A DNA stretch of 64,000 bases from Omphiscola glabra (taxonomy: Eukaryota; Mollusca; Gastropoda; Lymnaeidae): contig OZ024809.1 of assembly GCA_964017045.1 (NCBI GenBank), positions 11,848,307 to 11,912,306 on the forward strand. Direction: 5' to 3'. The notes below the pieces were generated by a model. That model saw only the letters and a list, made by a program, of their open reading frames with translations, did not search any database and had not been told where the DNA came from. Of the stretch, positions 31,471-43,563 are shown in pieces. Every line of letters begins with the position of its first letter. The first letter of the stretch is position 1. The position numbers were made by a program, and so were the translations under genes.

Positions 31471-32460
31471 GGTGTCTAAGGGATTTTTTAAAAAGCTCTA
31501 TGTGTATAAATGCGTGACACTTAGAGTAGTCAATATAAAGATGACATCTTCGAACAAATGGATAATTAATCATAATAGGCTCTGTTAAAAATCATCGCAT
31601 GTTGCTTTCCGCCAACATCACACTAATTGTTAGCAACAAAAATGTTCTTTGTCTTCTGTCACAAACCTGTTCAACTCACTGTAGTGGTCAGCGCGACGTG
31701 ATACTTTACTAACAAGTTACGTTCTGTGTTGTGAGCCGATCGATCCGTGGCCAAATGTCGGTGACTGACCAGATCAATGATGGTGACAGGTGTTAGTCGA
31801 TTCGTTGGTATATCTGATGGAAGGACCGTAAAGGACATGTGCTGAAGCGGCACTGAGCACGGAGCTCTTGGCCGACCACTCACGAAGAGCGGCGTCCCCA
31901 ACCCCGATCCGACGCTTCGTAACCGTTACAGCCGAACCGAGGCCGAAGGCCTCCCCGCTGCTAACCAGCGGTTGCGAGATAGCTTGGCTCACGACCCCCC
32001 CACGTGAAATGGGAGCCGTTTGTACAAATGGGCCCGGAAAAACCGACCAAGCAGGGCTGACTAACCACCGACATGCTCGAGCCTCCGCGGCACGAGCGAC
32101 CAGCCCAACAGTTTCTATCCAAAGCGCCGCAATCAAAATTGTCGGACAACGGGGCATAAGCCACCGACCAGCCTCATTCTTTCTGTGGGACTTCGACTCC
32201 CTCCGTTAGCGACCAGCACATTAATGACCTGAACGCAGGCAGAAAATACCATCCTAATGGGCAAAGGAACACGGGAACACGGCCCCGACCCCACCCGCCG
32301 GCAACGGACGGCGCAACGACCACCAGGGACGCCCGCGGGCACCCACACCCCGACGCCTCGGGTTAGTTCCGGACTCCCACCTGGTCCAAACCTGGAAGGA
32401 CCAGACGCATGTGACTTGTGTGCATTTTGTACAACACGCGATGTGGCTTGATGAATGTGT
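31471..32460. other. CpG-rich stretch, no gene recognised
   Basis: About 31840-32370 is markedly GC- and CpG-rich (CACGGCCCCGACC, 'GCCGGCAACGGACGGCG'). Overlapping frames exist on both strands (31868-32209 plus; 31774-32157 and 32133-32348 minus) with no domain I can name. It could be a CpG island with a small exon. Confidence 0.35.
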
Positions 32461-32528
32461 ACATTACTGACCAGGGTCGTATCTGATGAGCGTGGCTAGA
32501 GGAGTCGGATATAACACGGTTAAGACAA

Positions 32529-32857
32529 CGGCCTCCGGTATCCAGACGCTGTATCTGACTCCAGCACATGACTTGTTTACGATAACGCGATGGAACTTTT
32601 CGAAATGGATGTATCCATCCATTGATCCATCCATCCATCCATAAGGCGCTACAGCCCATGTAGGACTTTGTCCTTCGCCATTACTTCCTTCCACTCAGAC
32701 CTAACTAATGCTTTTCTTTTCCATGTTTGGATTCCCAGCAGCTGTAGATCTTTTTCCAACGGACTTCGGTCTCCAGCCGCTGCGTATCTGACTCCAGCAC
32801 ATGACGCATAACACGGTGACTCGACAGCCCTCTTCGCCCTTTCGAAATGGATGTATA
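32529..32857. repeat. Duplicated flank around a LINE tail
   Basis: The phrases GTATCTGACTCCAGCACATGAC (22 bp; key residues 32551-32572) and TTTCGAAATGGATGTAT occur at 32529-32620 and again at 32764-32857. Between them lies a single LINE 3' end. Similarity between the duplicates is patchy. Confidence 0.7.
32612..32745 (-). mobile_element. LINE 3' end fragment
   Basis: (CCAT)n at 32612-32640 is the complement of a GGAT-type tail. GGCGCTACAGCCCATGTAGG and TTCCACTCAGACCT match the terminal sequence of the elements at 10.1 and 52 kb. Only the last ~40 codons remain. Confidence 0.75.
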
Positions 32858-32989
32858 CAAAAAAACATCAACAGCACAATTTCAAAAGGGCGTGGTTGAT
32901 CTGATGTAACATCCTTATAACATGATGGCATAATCTCTAATGAAATTTTACAATTCGTCATGACCTACAAACCCTCAAACCTGCCTTAT

Positions 32990-33195
32990 GCTCATAGTTC
33001 ACACGATCAAATTTTCGTCAAATTTTCGTATGATCGCATTATTTTGTTGCGTGGTTTGCTTTGTTTTTGTGGACAATAGTTTTGGAGAATTTCCTCAAAT
33101 AGTGATTTGAAAGTCGTAACAAGGCTTCATATACAAAGAAGCGCATCAAATGCTTGATCGAAAATTTGATCGTGTGAATGGAGCATTAATGCACC
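32990..33195 (+). mobile_element. MITE with TTCACACGATCAAAT ends, copy 1
   Basis: The left terminal sequence TTCACACGATCAAATTTTCG and right CGAAAATTTGATCGTGTGAA form a 20-bp inverted repeat. It can be aligned end to end with the reverse complement of the copy at 33628-33828. Target duplication not resolved. No coding. Confidence 0.7.
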
Positions 33196-33264
33196 ACATA
33201 TGATTTTTTTTGGCATTAAAGATCAGACTATTTTTGAATCCTTCATATAAAATGCTGTATGTGG

Positions 33265-33350
33265 CTGGGTGGCAAAAATCTTCAGACGGCTAATTAAACC
33301 CATTTCCCGTCAACCTATTGAGCTGAAACTTGGCACTTGGACTGGTAGAC
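33265..33350 (-). repeat. Dispersed repeat domain, copy 2
   Basis: It is the reverse-strand counterpart of 7043-7130 (GTGCCAAGTTTCAGC ... TTGACG ... ATTAGCC ... GAAGATTT), with spacing conserved to one base. Confidence 0.6.
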
Positions 33351-33627
33351 TCGTTGCCGATGACGACAAATTCTATAAAAATTTCAGTCTTGACCAACAA
33401 CCCCAATCCCAACCACCCCCCAACCCACACCCCCCCCACCAAAAAAAAAATCAGTTTTCAGTGGGTTTTTTTTTTCCCTAGGGGACAATGAAAATGAAAT
33501 TCCCGATAACTGCGCTAAATGAGATTCTTAAAACTAAAATATCGCACGTGCGTTTCGTGAGAAACAATTTCTAATGTTTTCTCAAATTGTTTCAGAAAAA
33601 AAAAAAAAAAAATCTGCTTTGGTCCTT

Positions 33628-33828
33628 AGGGTCGGTTAACACGATAAAATTCTCCTTCAAGCATTTGATGCAATTCGTGTATGAAGCCTTGTCACAACTT
33701 TCAAATTACTATTTGATCAAATTCCCCCCCCCCCCCCACCCCAAAAAAAAAAAAGAAACCACGAAAAAAAATAGTGCGCTCATACAACAATCTGACGCGA
33801 AATTTGATCGTGTGAACTGACGCTTTAT
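33628..33828 (-). mobile_element. MITE with TTCACACGATCAAAT ends, copy 2
   Basis: Inverted relative to copy 1. AAATTTGATCGTGTGAACTG is at its right end and TTAACACGATAAAATTC at its left. The middle is interrupted by C and A runs. Shared internal phrase: GAAGCCTTGTCACAACTTTC (TTAC in the other copy). Confidence 0.65.
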
Positions 33829-35174
33829 TAATATAGTTCACGGGCGTGAAAGAAATGTGCGTTTTCCAGCCTTGGGGGGTAGGGGGGTGGGGGTGGGGGG
33901 CACACTAATAAGCATTCTTATAACATACTTTATATTTATGCATGTTTCGTCAAATTTTCAGCCCCAGAAATGATGTGGAGTTGGTGGGGAGGTGGGTGGG
34001 GGAGGGAGAGGATGTGGGTGGGGGCTGGGGGTGCCGATAAAGTGTGTTTGCTCTCGCTTCTAGTTTTAATTGTGTCACCAAACACACGTTTCCAAGGGGC
34101 CGACGACTCATTAGCAGTGTAGGTCAACAGGTTAAGATTTCAGAGCTAATATTGTCCCCCAAACCCCCTCCCCCCCATGCGTGTCTCTCGACGGTAGAGC
34201 CACTACCGAGATGGTAGAGTCAACTCGGCATTGGGGGTAAGAGCAAACACTGGTTAAGTATCTGCACAGTTTTAAGGGGGCTCCGGTGGTTTGGGGGTGG
34301 AAGCTTCGTGGGGTGGTAGGCCAAGGAGGAGAGCGTGTTGGAGTGTTAAAGAATGGACCGGGTAAGGGATGTAAGAGAGAATAGCTTACCTGAACATTCC
34401 GTGAGCACTAACAATGGCCACTGCTTCAGCTCGGCCCAAACAACTCTAACATGAACGAGGTGACCTAATGAGTTCAGCACGTTTTCAGCTCATTCTGTTT
34501 TCATATTTCTGAGGTGACAACACACCGGGGGGGGGGGGGGGGGAAGCATTGTGTCACGTGACTTTAAGAAACCGCACTTGTCCCATTGTTGTTTTAAATT
34601 CGAACACTTCTTACGAACGGTGCAGTAGTTAATTAATTGAAAGACAATAGAGCATTTCTACGTCACTTTTTTTTGTTGTTTTGTTTGGTCTACCTCTCCA
34701 CCAATCATCATGTCTGCGGTGTTTTCTATTGTCAGACGACTTGGCGGTGTCAACATACGGTTTTTGATGCCCGATGCTCTAATGTCGTGTTTGTCCATAG
34801 AATGAAGTGTGTGGTTATATATTGAATAATAAGCCGTGCAAATAGTCGTTGTTACACAATACGCTGGGCCCGCTGGCAAATAAAAAGTTGGAGAGACAAA
34901 CGCACGGCTGGCATGCTCGCTTCGACCCTATATTATATGTCAACGGTGGAGTGGGGGGGGGGAGGCTGAAAAAAAGTGCTTTAAGTGGAGTCAACAGGGT
35001 GGTCCTGGTCGGGGACAACCTTAGCATGGGTTCTCAAGTTGTCCTCTTGACGAACGGCTGTCCATTATTAATTTATTACGTTATATTATCTTTTTAAAGT
35101 CTTGTATCTCGTTTTGATATGTTGCTTGTCCTTGGCACGCGAAGATGACCATCGACGGGGAGTACGCACGTGGA
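33829..35174. other. Spacer with G/C runs, no gene assigned
   Basis: G-rich tracts lie at 33877-33900, 33985-34035 and 34528-34543. The AT-rich stretch 34600-34860 includes frames without recognised content. Confidence 0.45.
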
Positions 35175-35420
35175 GTGTATAATCCAAGATTGAGTCTGTC
35201 TCACCAGCGTGTATAATCCAACATTGAATCTGCCTCGCCAGCTTGTATAATCCAACATTGAGTCTGTCTCGCCAGCGTGTATGATCGCTCAGTGAGTCTG
35301 CCTCGCCAGCTTGTATGGTCCAACATTGAGTCTGTCTCGCCAGCGTGTATGATCGCTCAGTGAGTCTGCCTCGCCAGCTTGCATGGTCCAACATTGAGTC
35401 TGCATCGCCAACTTGTATAA
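35175..35420. repeat. 35-bp minisatellite, ~7 copies
   Basis: The core is AACATTGAGTCTGTCTCGCC. A variant with ATGATCGCTCAGTGAGTC appears twice, 70 bp apart, so the array has a dimeric subpattern. Confidence 0.92.
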
Positions 35421-35644
35421 TCCAAAGCAGGTTTTTCCATGATCGCATCCTGATAAAAAAATCCAATCACACGTTTCAATTCGATTCCACGGAGAGATGG
35501 TTCGATTACGTTACCTAAATTGATTATATCTACAAGTTAATTTGAACGATTCAAGCCTAATCATGATAAAATGACATATGAGTTCTAATACTGAAGTATC
35601 AATCATACAATAGTTGGTATATCTCAATAGTGGACCATAACCAC

Positions 35645-36010
35645 GAAGTTAACCTAGTGGTCCATTGTGGAGATTTACCCATTAAATATTGCCTAGTGGT
35701 CCAATGTGGTCCCGTAATCAATCAATATTTTCAAGTGGTCGAATGTGGGGACCCGTACCCAGTAAATATTGCTTAGTAGTCCAATGTGGACTCTTACCAG
35801 AAAATATTGCCGAGTGGTCCAATGTGGCCCCGTTCCCATAAAATGCTGCCTAGTGTTCCAATGTGGGCTCTTACCAGAAAATATTGCCTAGTGGTCCAAT
35901 GTGGCCCCGTTCCCATGAAATACTGCCTAGTGTTCCAATGTGGCCCCTTTCCCAGTAGATATTGCCTTGTGGTCAAATGTGGACCTTTACCTAGAAAATA
36001 TTTCCTAGTG
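35645..36010. repeat. ~39-bp minisatellite, ~9 copies
   Basis: The core is GTGGTCCAATGTGG, then CCCGTTCCCA and AAATATTGCCTA. Confidence 0.9.
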
Positions 36011-36139
36011 GCCGATCTATTTTTAATTATAAATCTGAAGACACGTTAAATTTTATAAGAGTCCTCGGTTGTTTGGGACAATTTCAAAAATCATGTTGTC
36101 ACTGAAAGTTTTTTTGATACATTAGCAAGCGAATTTCTG

Positions 36140-36330
36140 GAGTGTGGTCACTGATGTGTGTGGTCACTGGTGTGTGTGGACACCGGTGTGTGTGGTCACC
36201 GGTGTGTGTGGTCACCGATGTGTGTGGTCACCGGTGTGTGTGGTCACTGATGTGTGTGGTCACTGATGTGTGTGGTCACTGATGTGTGTGGTCACTGATG
36301 TGTGTGGTCACTGATTTGTTTGGTCAACCT
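36140..36330. repeat. 16-bp minisatellite, 12 copies
   Basis: The unit is TGTGTGTGGTCACTGA with CACCGG and CACCGA variants. Confidence 0.95.
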
Positions 36331-36639
36331 TTGTAAACGAGTATAAAATCTCAGAATCAATTATCTCTCTTCAGGTTGGATACAATCTGGCTTCCAGCAA
36401 TACACAAACGGACGCATGGATACACACGCAAGTAACAAACATGCCACACCCACTTCCTCGTCATAACAGCCCCACGTGCTAACAGACCCCTGGTCGTCGT
36501 CACGACAGCAGACACACACAGAGAGAAGCAGCAGTTCGAAACATGGGTAATTAATCTTCTGATACAGTCTTCGCTCCCAGCCGCCATTTGTATCAAAACA
36601 GTAGGGCTACACATATCAAAACACAGGCACGCAGGAACA

Positions 36640-36840
36640 CTCATCACATATCACTACAAACCTCATATCACTGATCACTACACACATATTACTGCACACT
36701 TCATATCACAGATCACTGCACACTACCAATCACAGATCATTACACACATCACATGTCACTACACGCTTCACATAGCGGATCACTGCACACTTTACATCAC
36801 AGATCATTACACACTTCATATAAGAGATCGCTACACATTT
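36640..36840. repeat. Degenerate ~30-bp repeat
   Basis: Recurrent CATATCACAGATCACTACACAC phrases (key words ATCACAGATC and TACACAC). Highly diverged. Confidence 0.75.
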
Positions 36841-36887
36841 CACACGTCGTACACAATTTTCTCAGTGTGATTCACATTCGTTAATAG

Positions 36888-36975
36888 TATGACGTCAGTT
36901 ATCTGTATGTGTCTCTAAGTTATGACGTCAGTTACTGTAGAGATTGCCAGTATAACTCTTAGTATGACGTCAGTT
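36888..36975. promoter_or_regulatory. Three CRE-consensus sites in a short repeat
   Basis: TGACGTCA is at 36890-36897, 36923-36930 and 36965-36972, each inside AGTATGACGTCAGTTA-like context. The spacing is 33 and 42 bp. This is the consensus CREB/ATF site. Whether it is regulatory or merely a satellite unit is unknown. Confidence 0.4.
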
Positions 36976-37084
36976 ACAAAAGATATCCAATGTGTCTCTT
37001 TCGTTTTGTCTTTAAAACTTTATAAAAAATATGTTCACCCAATAGATGTAGGGCATAGGCGTCATACTCGCCACTCATCTTTGG

Positions 37085-37300
37085 GGTTGGGTTACCTTTC
37101 TCACCATTAGTGGGGTGCCTTTTTCACCATTAGTGGGGTGGGGCTGGGGTGCCTTTCTCACCATTAGTGGGGTGGGGCTGGGTTGCCTTTCTCGCAATTA
37201 GTGCGGGTTGGGGTGCCTTTCTCACCCTTAGTGGGGTGGGGCTGGGGGTGCCGTTCTCACCATTAGTGCAGGTTGGGGTGCTCCTCTCACCGTTACTTGG
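37085..37300. repeat. ~36-bp repeat, ~6 copies
   Basis: The core is CTCACCATTAGTGGGGTG followed by GGGCTGGGGTGCCTTT. Spacing is variable. Confidence 0.9.
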
Positions 37301-38299
37301 GTTCATACATCAGTGGACATGACGTTCCTTCCGCCCCACTCACCAGTGGACTTAGGGTTAATGTCATCGCCATCAACTCCTTGTGTTTCCACGCTCACCA
37401 CCAGACAGAAGTGCTGGGGTGCCTCACATAAGCATGACATGACTAACATATTCTTAATGCAATCAAACAACGGGAACAATCACATGTGACCCACACACCA
37501 AACTCCCCTACCCCCTACTTTGACGGTCACGTCAGATCCTGCTAATGTGTGTGTGTGGGGGTGGGTGGGTGGTGGGTGGGTGTATGTCTGTGTGTGTGTT
37601 TGGTTATCTTATTAAGAGAAGATATGCTCTTTCATTTAGTACTTTTCGAAATATCCCCCTCTCCCCCGTCCCTAGATGATAATTGCAGCCACCTCATATT
37701 TATGGCTAATACAAAATGACGATAGGCGCAGAAATTGTTCTCTCTCTCTCTCCCCCCCCCCCCCACTCACACCCAAACCCCCACCGCCCCAAAAACCGGA
37801 AGACTACGAGATCGTAGGCTGCGGCTGGCAGTACTTATCTGCTGTAATTTCTCCAGATGACGTTGGTAACCATGTCTCGTATGATTGATTTGTTTAGATT
37901 GCTGTATATCCTTTAAGTTCTAGAGATTAGCCGGCATCTAGGGGGAATAGCTCTCTGTTTTTCAAACCTTCAAATATTTCGTTTTCTTCATGTTCCTCAG
38001 TGTTGGAAGGTTTTTAATTTTACTCTTTTGATTTTGTACCCCAGAGGTTCTCAAATCGCTTTCAGTGATCAACTCCAGAAGCATGCTTTTTTCTCTCCCC
38101 CACCCCCCCCCCCAAAAAACCAATATTAAGTTCACTGAAAAGCGTTGCATTAGGCCTATATTATCAAATTGCGTTGAAGGGATTCTCAAACTGTATTGTG
38201 TTGGTGATAGGTAAGAAAGGCGGTTATTTTACAACAAAAGATTAACATTATGAAACGCGGGCCAAATTTACATATGCTATTAAACAAAAGCTGCGGCTT
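37301..38299. other. Spacer, hAT-like end
   Basis: (GT)n/G-rich tract at 37544-37600. CAGAGGTTCTCAAAT at about 38046 resembles a hAT-type left end, with a second similar phrase at about 38177. No paired right end was found. No gene. Confidence 0.4.
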
Positions 38300-38475
38300 A
38301 GTGCCCTAAAATCTAAGGGACACAAATTCCATAAAGAGCCTAAATTTGTCAAACCCCACATTGTCCGTAAAGGCCCCAAAAATTAGCAAGGGCCCGAAAA
38401 TCCCTAAAGGTCACAAAATCTGTAAGAGCCCCTAAATCCGCAAGGGACGAAAAAAATTCGAAAGGGCCTTCTATA
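38300..38475. repeat. Degenerate ~22-bp repeat
   Basis: Phrases of the type AAGGGCCC.AAAAATCC.T recur about eight times with many changes. Confidence 0.7.
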
Positions 38476-40107
38476 TATTAATAATTAATTTGAAGTTTGT
38501 AAACCCTAGATATACACAGAAACAAGCACGCTACAGACACTACGGGAAGATCCAACCACAAACCCCTGCTGGGTTGCGAGTGCAACCTGTTTTAGTCTTA
38601 AGCTTGTTGAAGTGAAGAATCATTTTAAATGGGTGTCCTGAAGTTGGAATGAATGAGATCACGGCGACATTTGCGTGTGTCAAAGCCGATTGAGCAATTT
38701 GTTTTTAACCCGTGTCCACCAACTGCACTGAGGTGCTGCTGCAAGGGAAACAGTTGGTCCTCCATAGTTTCGCTAGTTCCCAGCGATATTACACAATCGC
38801 TTTGTCAAAAAAAGTGTAGGAGGGGTGGCCTAAGATCTGTATCTAGATTAGGGCACCCACACCCAGTACAAATATAGCATAGAACTAAGACGCTATGACA
38901 GACTTAGAAGCAGAAAAAAAAGACGTTTTAAAAATAATACAAACTATTAGTATCAGACAAACTTCCCTAGACGAAGTTTAAGCAACATGTTTCACGGCGG
39001 ACATTTTAATCAGACTTGACATCGGTACGGTCATGTCAACAGAATGCAGACACGTATGACAGACAAGCCTTCGTACAGACCTAGCTCTCTAATAATGTCA
39101 ATAGACAGGGCGCCTTATATTAGCCCGTCTATTGCCTACTTACGGATGGAGTCCCAACAAAAATAAATACCGGTTCTCAACTAAATTATAATATAACACA
39201 CGAAAAATAGATAATTTAATTACATTTTTTTTTTTTTTAGTTAGGCTGGTACTTAGGGTCCACAAAGCTGGTCATCAAAATCTGAGCATTATTTGGTTTT
39301 CAAGAGAGCTATGTAATGCTTTTTGTTCCAAATTTTATAGATTATGTTTGCAATTTTAAAAAAAATAAATAAATTGAACTTGAAAAACGACAAAAATTTT
39401 AGTAAAAGAGTTGGTCAATATAAAAAAATAATTCCAGTGATTCTCAACCCCCGATATCCTGATAAGACCCCCCCCTCCAAACCCAACTCCTCCCATTTTG
39501 AGCGGATTAAGCACATTAGTCCTTATTGACTCAAGACATTTTCAATCCTTGACAAAATGACTGACATATGATCACGTCACACAATGACGTCATTGTGCTG
39601 CTCCGAAAGGGGCTTCAATGTTACACAGGTTTTCGCGAATAACATTTGCACTGTTTCAGTGTTGACGCCCCCACCCCCTCCCACCCCGGTACACCCCTGC
39701 CTTAAGGCTAACCCTTTTTCTCCCCAACAAATCAATTTTTCAAATCTCTAGTTTGACTTTGGGCTCTCACAACGCCTACCTTGATTGAGCTGTTTGTTGT
39801 CTCCCCCTGACTTCTAGACAGGATTATCTTCTCCTGGTTATGATTTTTTAATTTTTTTTTTTTTTTTAAATTACCAAATCTGAAAAGGGGGATAATCTGT
39901 TATCGATTCTTGACTTTCGTCGCTCCCTGATGAACCTCAGATTAATTTTCACGGCGCCCATGAGAAGAAAAACAACAATATGGACCAGTGTATCGGCAGG
40001 GACAATATTTGGGCAATTTTCGTGAGCCGTACCCGGACTGTCGTTCACTCCAGACCGATCTCACTCCCCCCTCCTACACACACACACTTGTTTCCACATA
40101 CGAAACC
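38476..40107. other. Spacer, no gene assigned
   Basis: A possible hAT-type left end CAGTGATTCTCAACCC lies at about 39436, without a partner. Poly-T tracts at 39228 and 39849. No array or recognised frame. Confidence 0.45.
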
Positions 40108-40215
40108 TATGGAACTTGAGTAGGGCACATAATATGATGCACAGTATCTATGGAACTGTAGTAGGGCACATAATAGGACGCACCGTATCTATGGAACTGG
40201 AGTAGGGCACATAAT
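40108..40215. repeat. ~52-bp repeat, 2-3 copies
   Basis: The core is CTATGGAACTGGAGTAGGGC followed by ACATAATA. Confidence 0.85.
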
Positions 40216-40569
40216 AATATCTTAAACATGATTGCTAACGACCTACATGCCCTTGTCTTTCCCTGTCACTCAAAACCTCGCCAGTTACATGTATCTCTTG
40301 TTCCAAGTTAATCCCATCTCTTGTCACTCCAGCCCAGTGCTCTCCTGTCATATTTATGTCCATTTATGTCACTCCCGACCCTCCCCTTTCATATGCCACG
40401 CCCACTGCTTGTCACCTTAAAATCGTGTCATTCCTACCTCATGTCAACTCCCAGCCTCCTGTCCCTCCAGCCTCCTGCCTCGGCAAAGCCTCTAATTACA
40501 CTTCTTTGTTTCTCTTACTCCTAAACCTGCGTAACCCTAAACCCGTGTCCCTCAAACTCAGCATCGCGC

Positions 40570-40858
40570 CAACATCTGTCACTTCAATCTCATCTGTCAC
40601 TTCAATATCATCTGTCACTTCAATATCATCTGTCACTTCAATCTCATCTGTCACTTCAATCTCATCTGTCACTTCAATCTCATCTGTCACTTCAATCTCA
40701 TCTGTCACTTCAATCTCATCTGTCACTTCAATCTCATCTGTCACTTCAATCTCATCTGTCACTTCAATCTCATCTGTCACTTCAATCTCATCTGTCACTT
40801 CAATCTCATCTGTCACTTCAATCTCATCTGTCACTTCAATCTCATCTGTCACTTCAAT
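40570..40858. repeat. 18-bp minisatellite, 16 copies
   Basis: The unit is ATCTCATCTGTCACTTCA. Almost perfect: only two early units have ATATCA. Both strands remain open (SSVTSI or IEVTDE repeats), an artefact of the unit length. Confidence 0.97.
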
Positions 40859-42329
40859 CCTAATACATATTGCCGCTCCAAAAAATAATCGTCTCTTGAA
40901 CAGAACCAAGCACCCAGCTCCATAACCGCCGTCTCTTACATCCTCGATCAACTCAAGTTTAGTACTGCTGTACAAATCAACATGACCTCCACTCCGATAA
41001 GCCTCTACCAAAACCCCAACCCTCCAGTCACGTTAAAACAACTCTCACTCATCCCACCCCACCCCCACCTTTAACTACGTCTGGTTTTGTTTTAGAGCTA
41101 AGCATACCCCCACAAAACAGCTCGGTCCGACAGTCGCTACGATTCTTGTGACCCGGATTCTTACTTTCGGGCCCCCCCCCCCCTCTGGTTCCGGCGTCAC
41201 CTTCTCTCGAGGTGACGTTTGCGGGTTTAATGCGGGGCCCGAGCATTGTCGAGATGACAGGTTTATAGGGCGGGGGCATCTGGCGGCACAATGGAAGACG
41301 AGCGCTGCTAGTAAGTTCTCTCGGATACCTATTGTAGTGGGAGGCGTAAAGGAAACGAACAACCCTCGAAAAGATCAAATCCTCCGCTCGGGATAGCAAA
41401 CAGGTGACGAGGATTTTCCGTGGACTTGGTATTCGTAAATTTATTATCAGTTACATTTGCGGGATTTAAGAGTGAAAGGGAGTTAAGGTGTGTTATGCGT
41501 TGTGTCTACAGATAGCACGGTTTCGCTTCGAAACATGTTTATTTCGAAGCGCGTTCTGACGACTGACTGCTGCTCGTTGCGTAGTGTGTACAACGCCTCT
41601 GGTTACCGTCTCGTACACATAAATCTGATCATGTGTTTATCGCGTGTGCATGTGCACAACTAAAGTAGCACTTCTCCGCTCACATCCGGTCGTACGGCTA
41701 AGCTGTCGTCGAGGTCAACACTTAAGAGCACCCCCAAAGTATACTTCTGTGTATACCTTATAGCCTAAGTATACTTTTCTATAAGCCTCAATTATTGCAC
41801 GCGTGTCCTTGTTCGCCTTTCGCGTTGGAAGATGACCAGGGGCTTTATTCAACGGTGAGTTCGCTGGTGGCCTGCCAGTTCCAAATTATGCTTTCCGCAC
41901 GTTATAGGACACACGTTGTTCTTTTTGGATCCTAAACGGATTTTTAGAATATCCTGCTTTTCCTTGCCCTGCGCTTTCCTTTGGCGTGAGTCGTGCGCTC
42001 ATTCTCTGAGTACTGCGCTCATTCTCTGAGTACTGTGCTCCGACCGTGCGTCTTCCACGACAGCTTGTACGGTCGACATCAGATGTTTCCCACGAATCTA
42101 GGTCAATGTCCATGGACATGAGTAAAGCTGTAAGAACGCTTTTTTCTGCCCACTAGCTGAACGTTAGCCTCCGTATGTATGCATCAAGTGACCGGTCCTT
42201 ACATGGAATAAATTTCATCACACAAACGCATCTTTGCAGCTCATGTCATTTCTTATTAGTTTAAAATGACTAACAGATCTCTATCATAACATCGTTTGCA
42301 TAATTTGTTCGTATCCTAATAAAGATTTT
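40859..42329. other. Spacer, partly CpG-rich
   Basis: 41090-41400 has moderate CpG and small frames on both strands without recognised domains. ATGACCAGGGGCTTTATTCA followed by ACGGTGAGTTCG (41831-41862) looks like a start codon plus a good splice donor, but no downstream exon could be tied to it. Confidence 0.35.
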
Positions 42330-42940
42330 ACCACATATGCCCGTGTCAACTAAAGATGGTGGCACACATGCCTGTGTCAACTAAAGATGGTACCACATAT
42401 GCCTTTGTCATCTAAAGATGGTGGTACATATGCCTTTGTCAACTAAAGATGGTGGTACATATGCCTTTGTCAACTTAAGATGGTGGTACATATGCCTTTA
42501 TCGACTAAAGATGGTGGTACATATGCCTTTATCAACTAAAGATGGTGGTACATATGCCTTTATCAACTAAAGATGGTGGTAATATGCCTTAATCAACTAA
42601 AGATGGTGGTACATATGCCTTTATCAACTAAAGATGGTGATACATATGCCTTTATCAACTAAAGATGGTGCTACATATGCCTTTATCAACTAAAGATGGT
42701 GGTACATATGCCTTTATCAACTAAAGATGGTGGTACATATGTCTTTATCAACTAAAGATGGTGGTGCATATGCCTTTATCGACTAAAGATGGTGGTACAT
42801 ATGCCTTTATCGACTAAAGATGGTGGTACATATGCCTTTATCAACTAAAGATGGTGGTACATATGCCTTTATCGACTAAAGATGGTGGTACATATGCCTT
42901 TATCAACTAAAGATGGTGGTACATATGCCTTTATTAACGC
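42330..42940. repeat. 31-bp minisatellite, ~20 copies
   Basis: The core is GGTGGTACATATGCCTTTAT followed by CAACTAAAGAT. The outer left units are more diverged. Confidence 0.96.
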
Positions 42941-43047
42941 CACAATTCCTTCCGAGAGGTCATCAATGTTGAGGTCGTCAATCAGGATTTTGTGATTCTT
43001 TTCCTAGGATCTTACGACTCTTTGCAGTTGGAGGCAGGGCCGCCTCT

Positions 43048-43290
43048 GCAATAAGCAAGACTAGGCGGCCTTCTATATCATTAGGCAAGACTCTGTGGCC
43101 ATCTCTACAATCAGGCAAGACTAGGCGGCCTTCTATATCATTAGGCAAGACTATGTTGCCACCTCTACAATTAGGCAAGACCAGGCGGCCCTCTATATTA
43201 TTAGGCAAGACTAGGCGGTCCTCTACATCATTAGGCAAGACTAGGCGGCCGTCAATATCATTAGGCATTACTAGGCGGCCATCTCTAACA
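43048..43290. repeat. 30-bp minisatellite, ~8 copies
   Basis: The core is TTAGGCAAGACTAGGCGGCC followed by TTCTATATCA. A two-unit alternation (TATATCA versus CTACAAT) occurs on the left. Confidence 0.93.
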
Positions 43291-43504
43291 TTAGAAACGA
43301 CATTTTGCAATCAAACACCGAACAATTTGAGAAAATTAGAAGGAAAAACAGATGCACAATAAAAACATTGAATAGTTTTCAAAAGCATACGGAACAATTA
43401 CGTAATAGGTTTTACATTGACTAATATAATGATGATAGTCAAAAGGGACGGAGAGGGATTTTTCAATTCTTGCATACGGTGGCCAAAAAAGGAAAAACAA
43501 ACTA

Positions 43505-43563
43505 GAAAACTCCTAGAAAACTCCTAGAAACCTCCTAGAAAACTCCTAGAAAACTCCTAGAAA
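43505..43563. repeat. 11/12-bp repeat, 5 copies
   Basis: The unit is CTCCTAGAAAA(C). Confidence 0.9.

Noticed and set aside
40356..41011. SSVTSI / IEVTDE repeat proteins
   Set aside because: The 18-bp near-perfect array explains both. There is no start context and no homologue recognised.
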